Assembly (NCBI GenBank): GCA_964344725.1
Contig: CAYFOI010000017.1
Span: 1 to 31,286 of the forward strand
Length of the DNA stretch: 31,286 nt
Source: CG2-30-44-17 sp964344725
Lineage (GTDB): Bacteria; Patescibacteriota; Gracilibacteria; UBA1369; UBA12470
Direction of reading: 5' to 3'
Part shown: in pieces, positions 31,258 to 31,286 of the stretch
How positions within the stretch are numbered: the stretch's first letter is position 1
How the letters are laid out: every line of letters starts with the position of its first letter
Notes under the pieces: generated by a model
The model's database searches: none
Seen by the model: the letters and a program-made list of their open reading frames with translations, nothing else
What the model was told of the DNA's origin: nothing
Translations under genes and position numbers: made by a program

Positions 31258-31286
31258 GAAATGCGAAATTTGCTTTAGTGTAAGCC

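Noticed and set aside
1..31286. Gracilibacteria-type recoding of TGA as glycine
   Set aside because: Genes are intact under the standard code, with glycines encoded by GGN, and tagO, truB and the O-antigen-ligase-like gene end at TGA.
1..31286. tRNA or rRNA genes
   Set aside because: I saw no T-loop GGTTCRA with matching acceptor stem and no rRNA-like sequence in the spacers.

Overview
The window looks like chromosomal DNA from a Candidate Phyla Radiation (Patescibacteria) bacterium, perhaps of the Peregrinibacteria type; the exact lineage is my inference. Supporting traits are two TrmB-type regulators, a MurE-like ligase without its N-terminal domain, a short archaeal-type triosephosphate isomerase, a stand-alone riboflavin kinase, very large secreted or surface proteins and the absence of Shine-Dalgarno sequences at essentially every start. 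TGA is used as a stop (tagO, truB, the O-antigen-ligase-like gene) and Gly is written GGN, so the genetic code is standard. The + strand is rich in A and C over nearly the whole window, and nearly all housekeeping genes lie on the - strand, as expected if the + strand is the lagging strand.

Layout. 1-1300 (-): an edge-truncated, membrane-anchored trypsin-like protein. 1409-1564: a decayed and an intact copy of a structured hairpin element. 1566-5040 (-): dnaG-rpoD-greA. 5157-6086 (+): a TrmB regulator with three candidate operators, a promoter and a terminator. 6092-8149 (-): an unknown gene and tagO/wecA. 8186-8440: two more hairpin elements. 8432-14842 (-): truB, murE-like, an M15 peptidase, a lipoprotein, riboflavin kinase, an O-antigen-ligase-like protein and triosephosphate isomerase. 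15076-25740 (+): a probable operon of a 2001-residue protein with a beta-barrel-like centre, a 50-residue lipoprotein, a 916-residue surface protein with 31 Asp-X dipeptides, and an exported AMMECR1-like/alpha-barrel protein. 25838-26836 (+): holA. 26898-27722 (+): a possible ADP-ribosyltransferase-fold protein. 27733-29641 (-): a small unknown gene and glnA. 29714-30664 (+): a second TrmB regulator, divergent from glnA and sharing a perfect inverted repeat with it. 30549-30822: a palindrome-rich spacer. 30823-31191 (-): a small unknown gene.

How the genes may work together. Envelope functions dominate: lipid-linked sugar transfer (tagO), muropeptide synthesis (murE-like), peptidoglycan trimming (M15), polysaccharide polymerisation or ligation (wzy/waaL-like), and a four-gene + strand block of large exported proteins that could build a surface structure or attachment apparatus. 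The two TrmB proteins probably control themselves and, for the second, glnA.

The most novel signal is non-coding. Three intact copies and one decayed copy of a roughly 100-nt element (1409-1564, 8186-8286, 8326-8440) share a 10-nt loop GTACATGYTA, tandem GA/GA mismatches and a 4-nt bulge WGCA, while most of the helices change sequence in a compensatory way. That is the pattern of a conserved RNA or DNA structure and I do not recognise the family.
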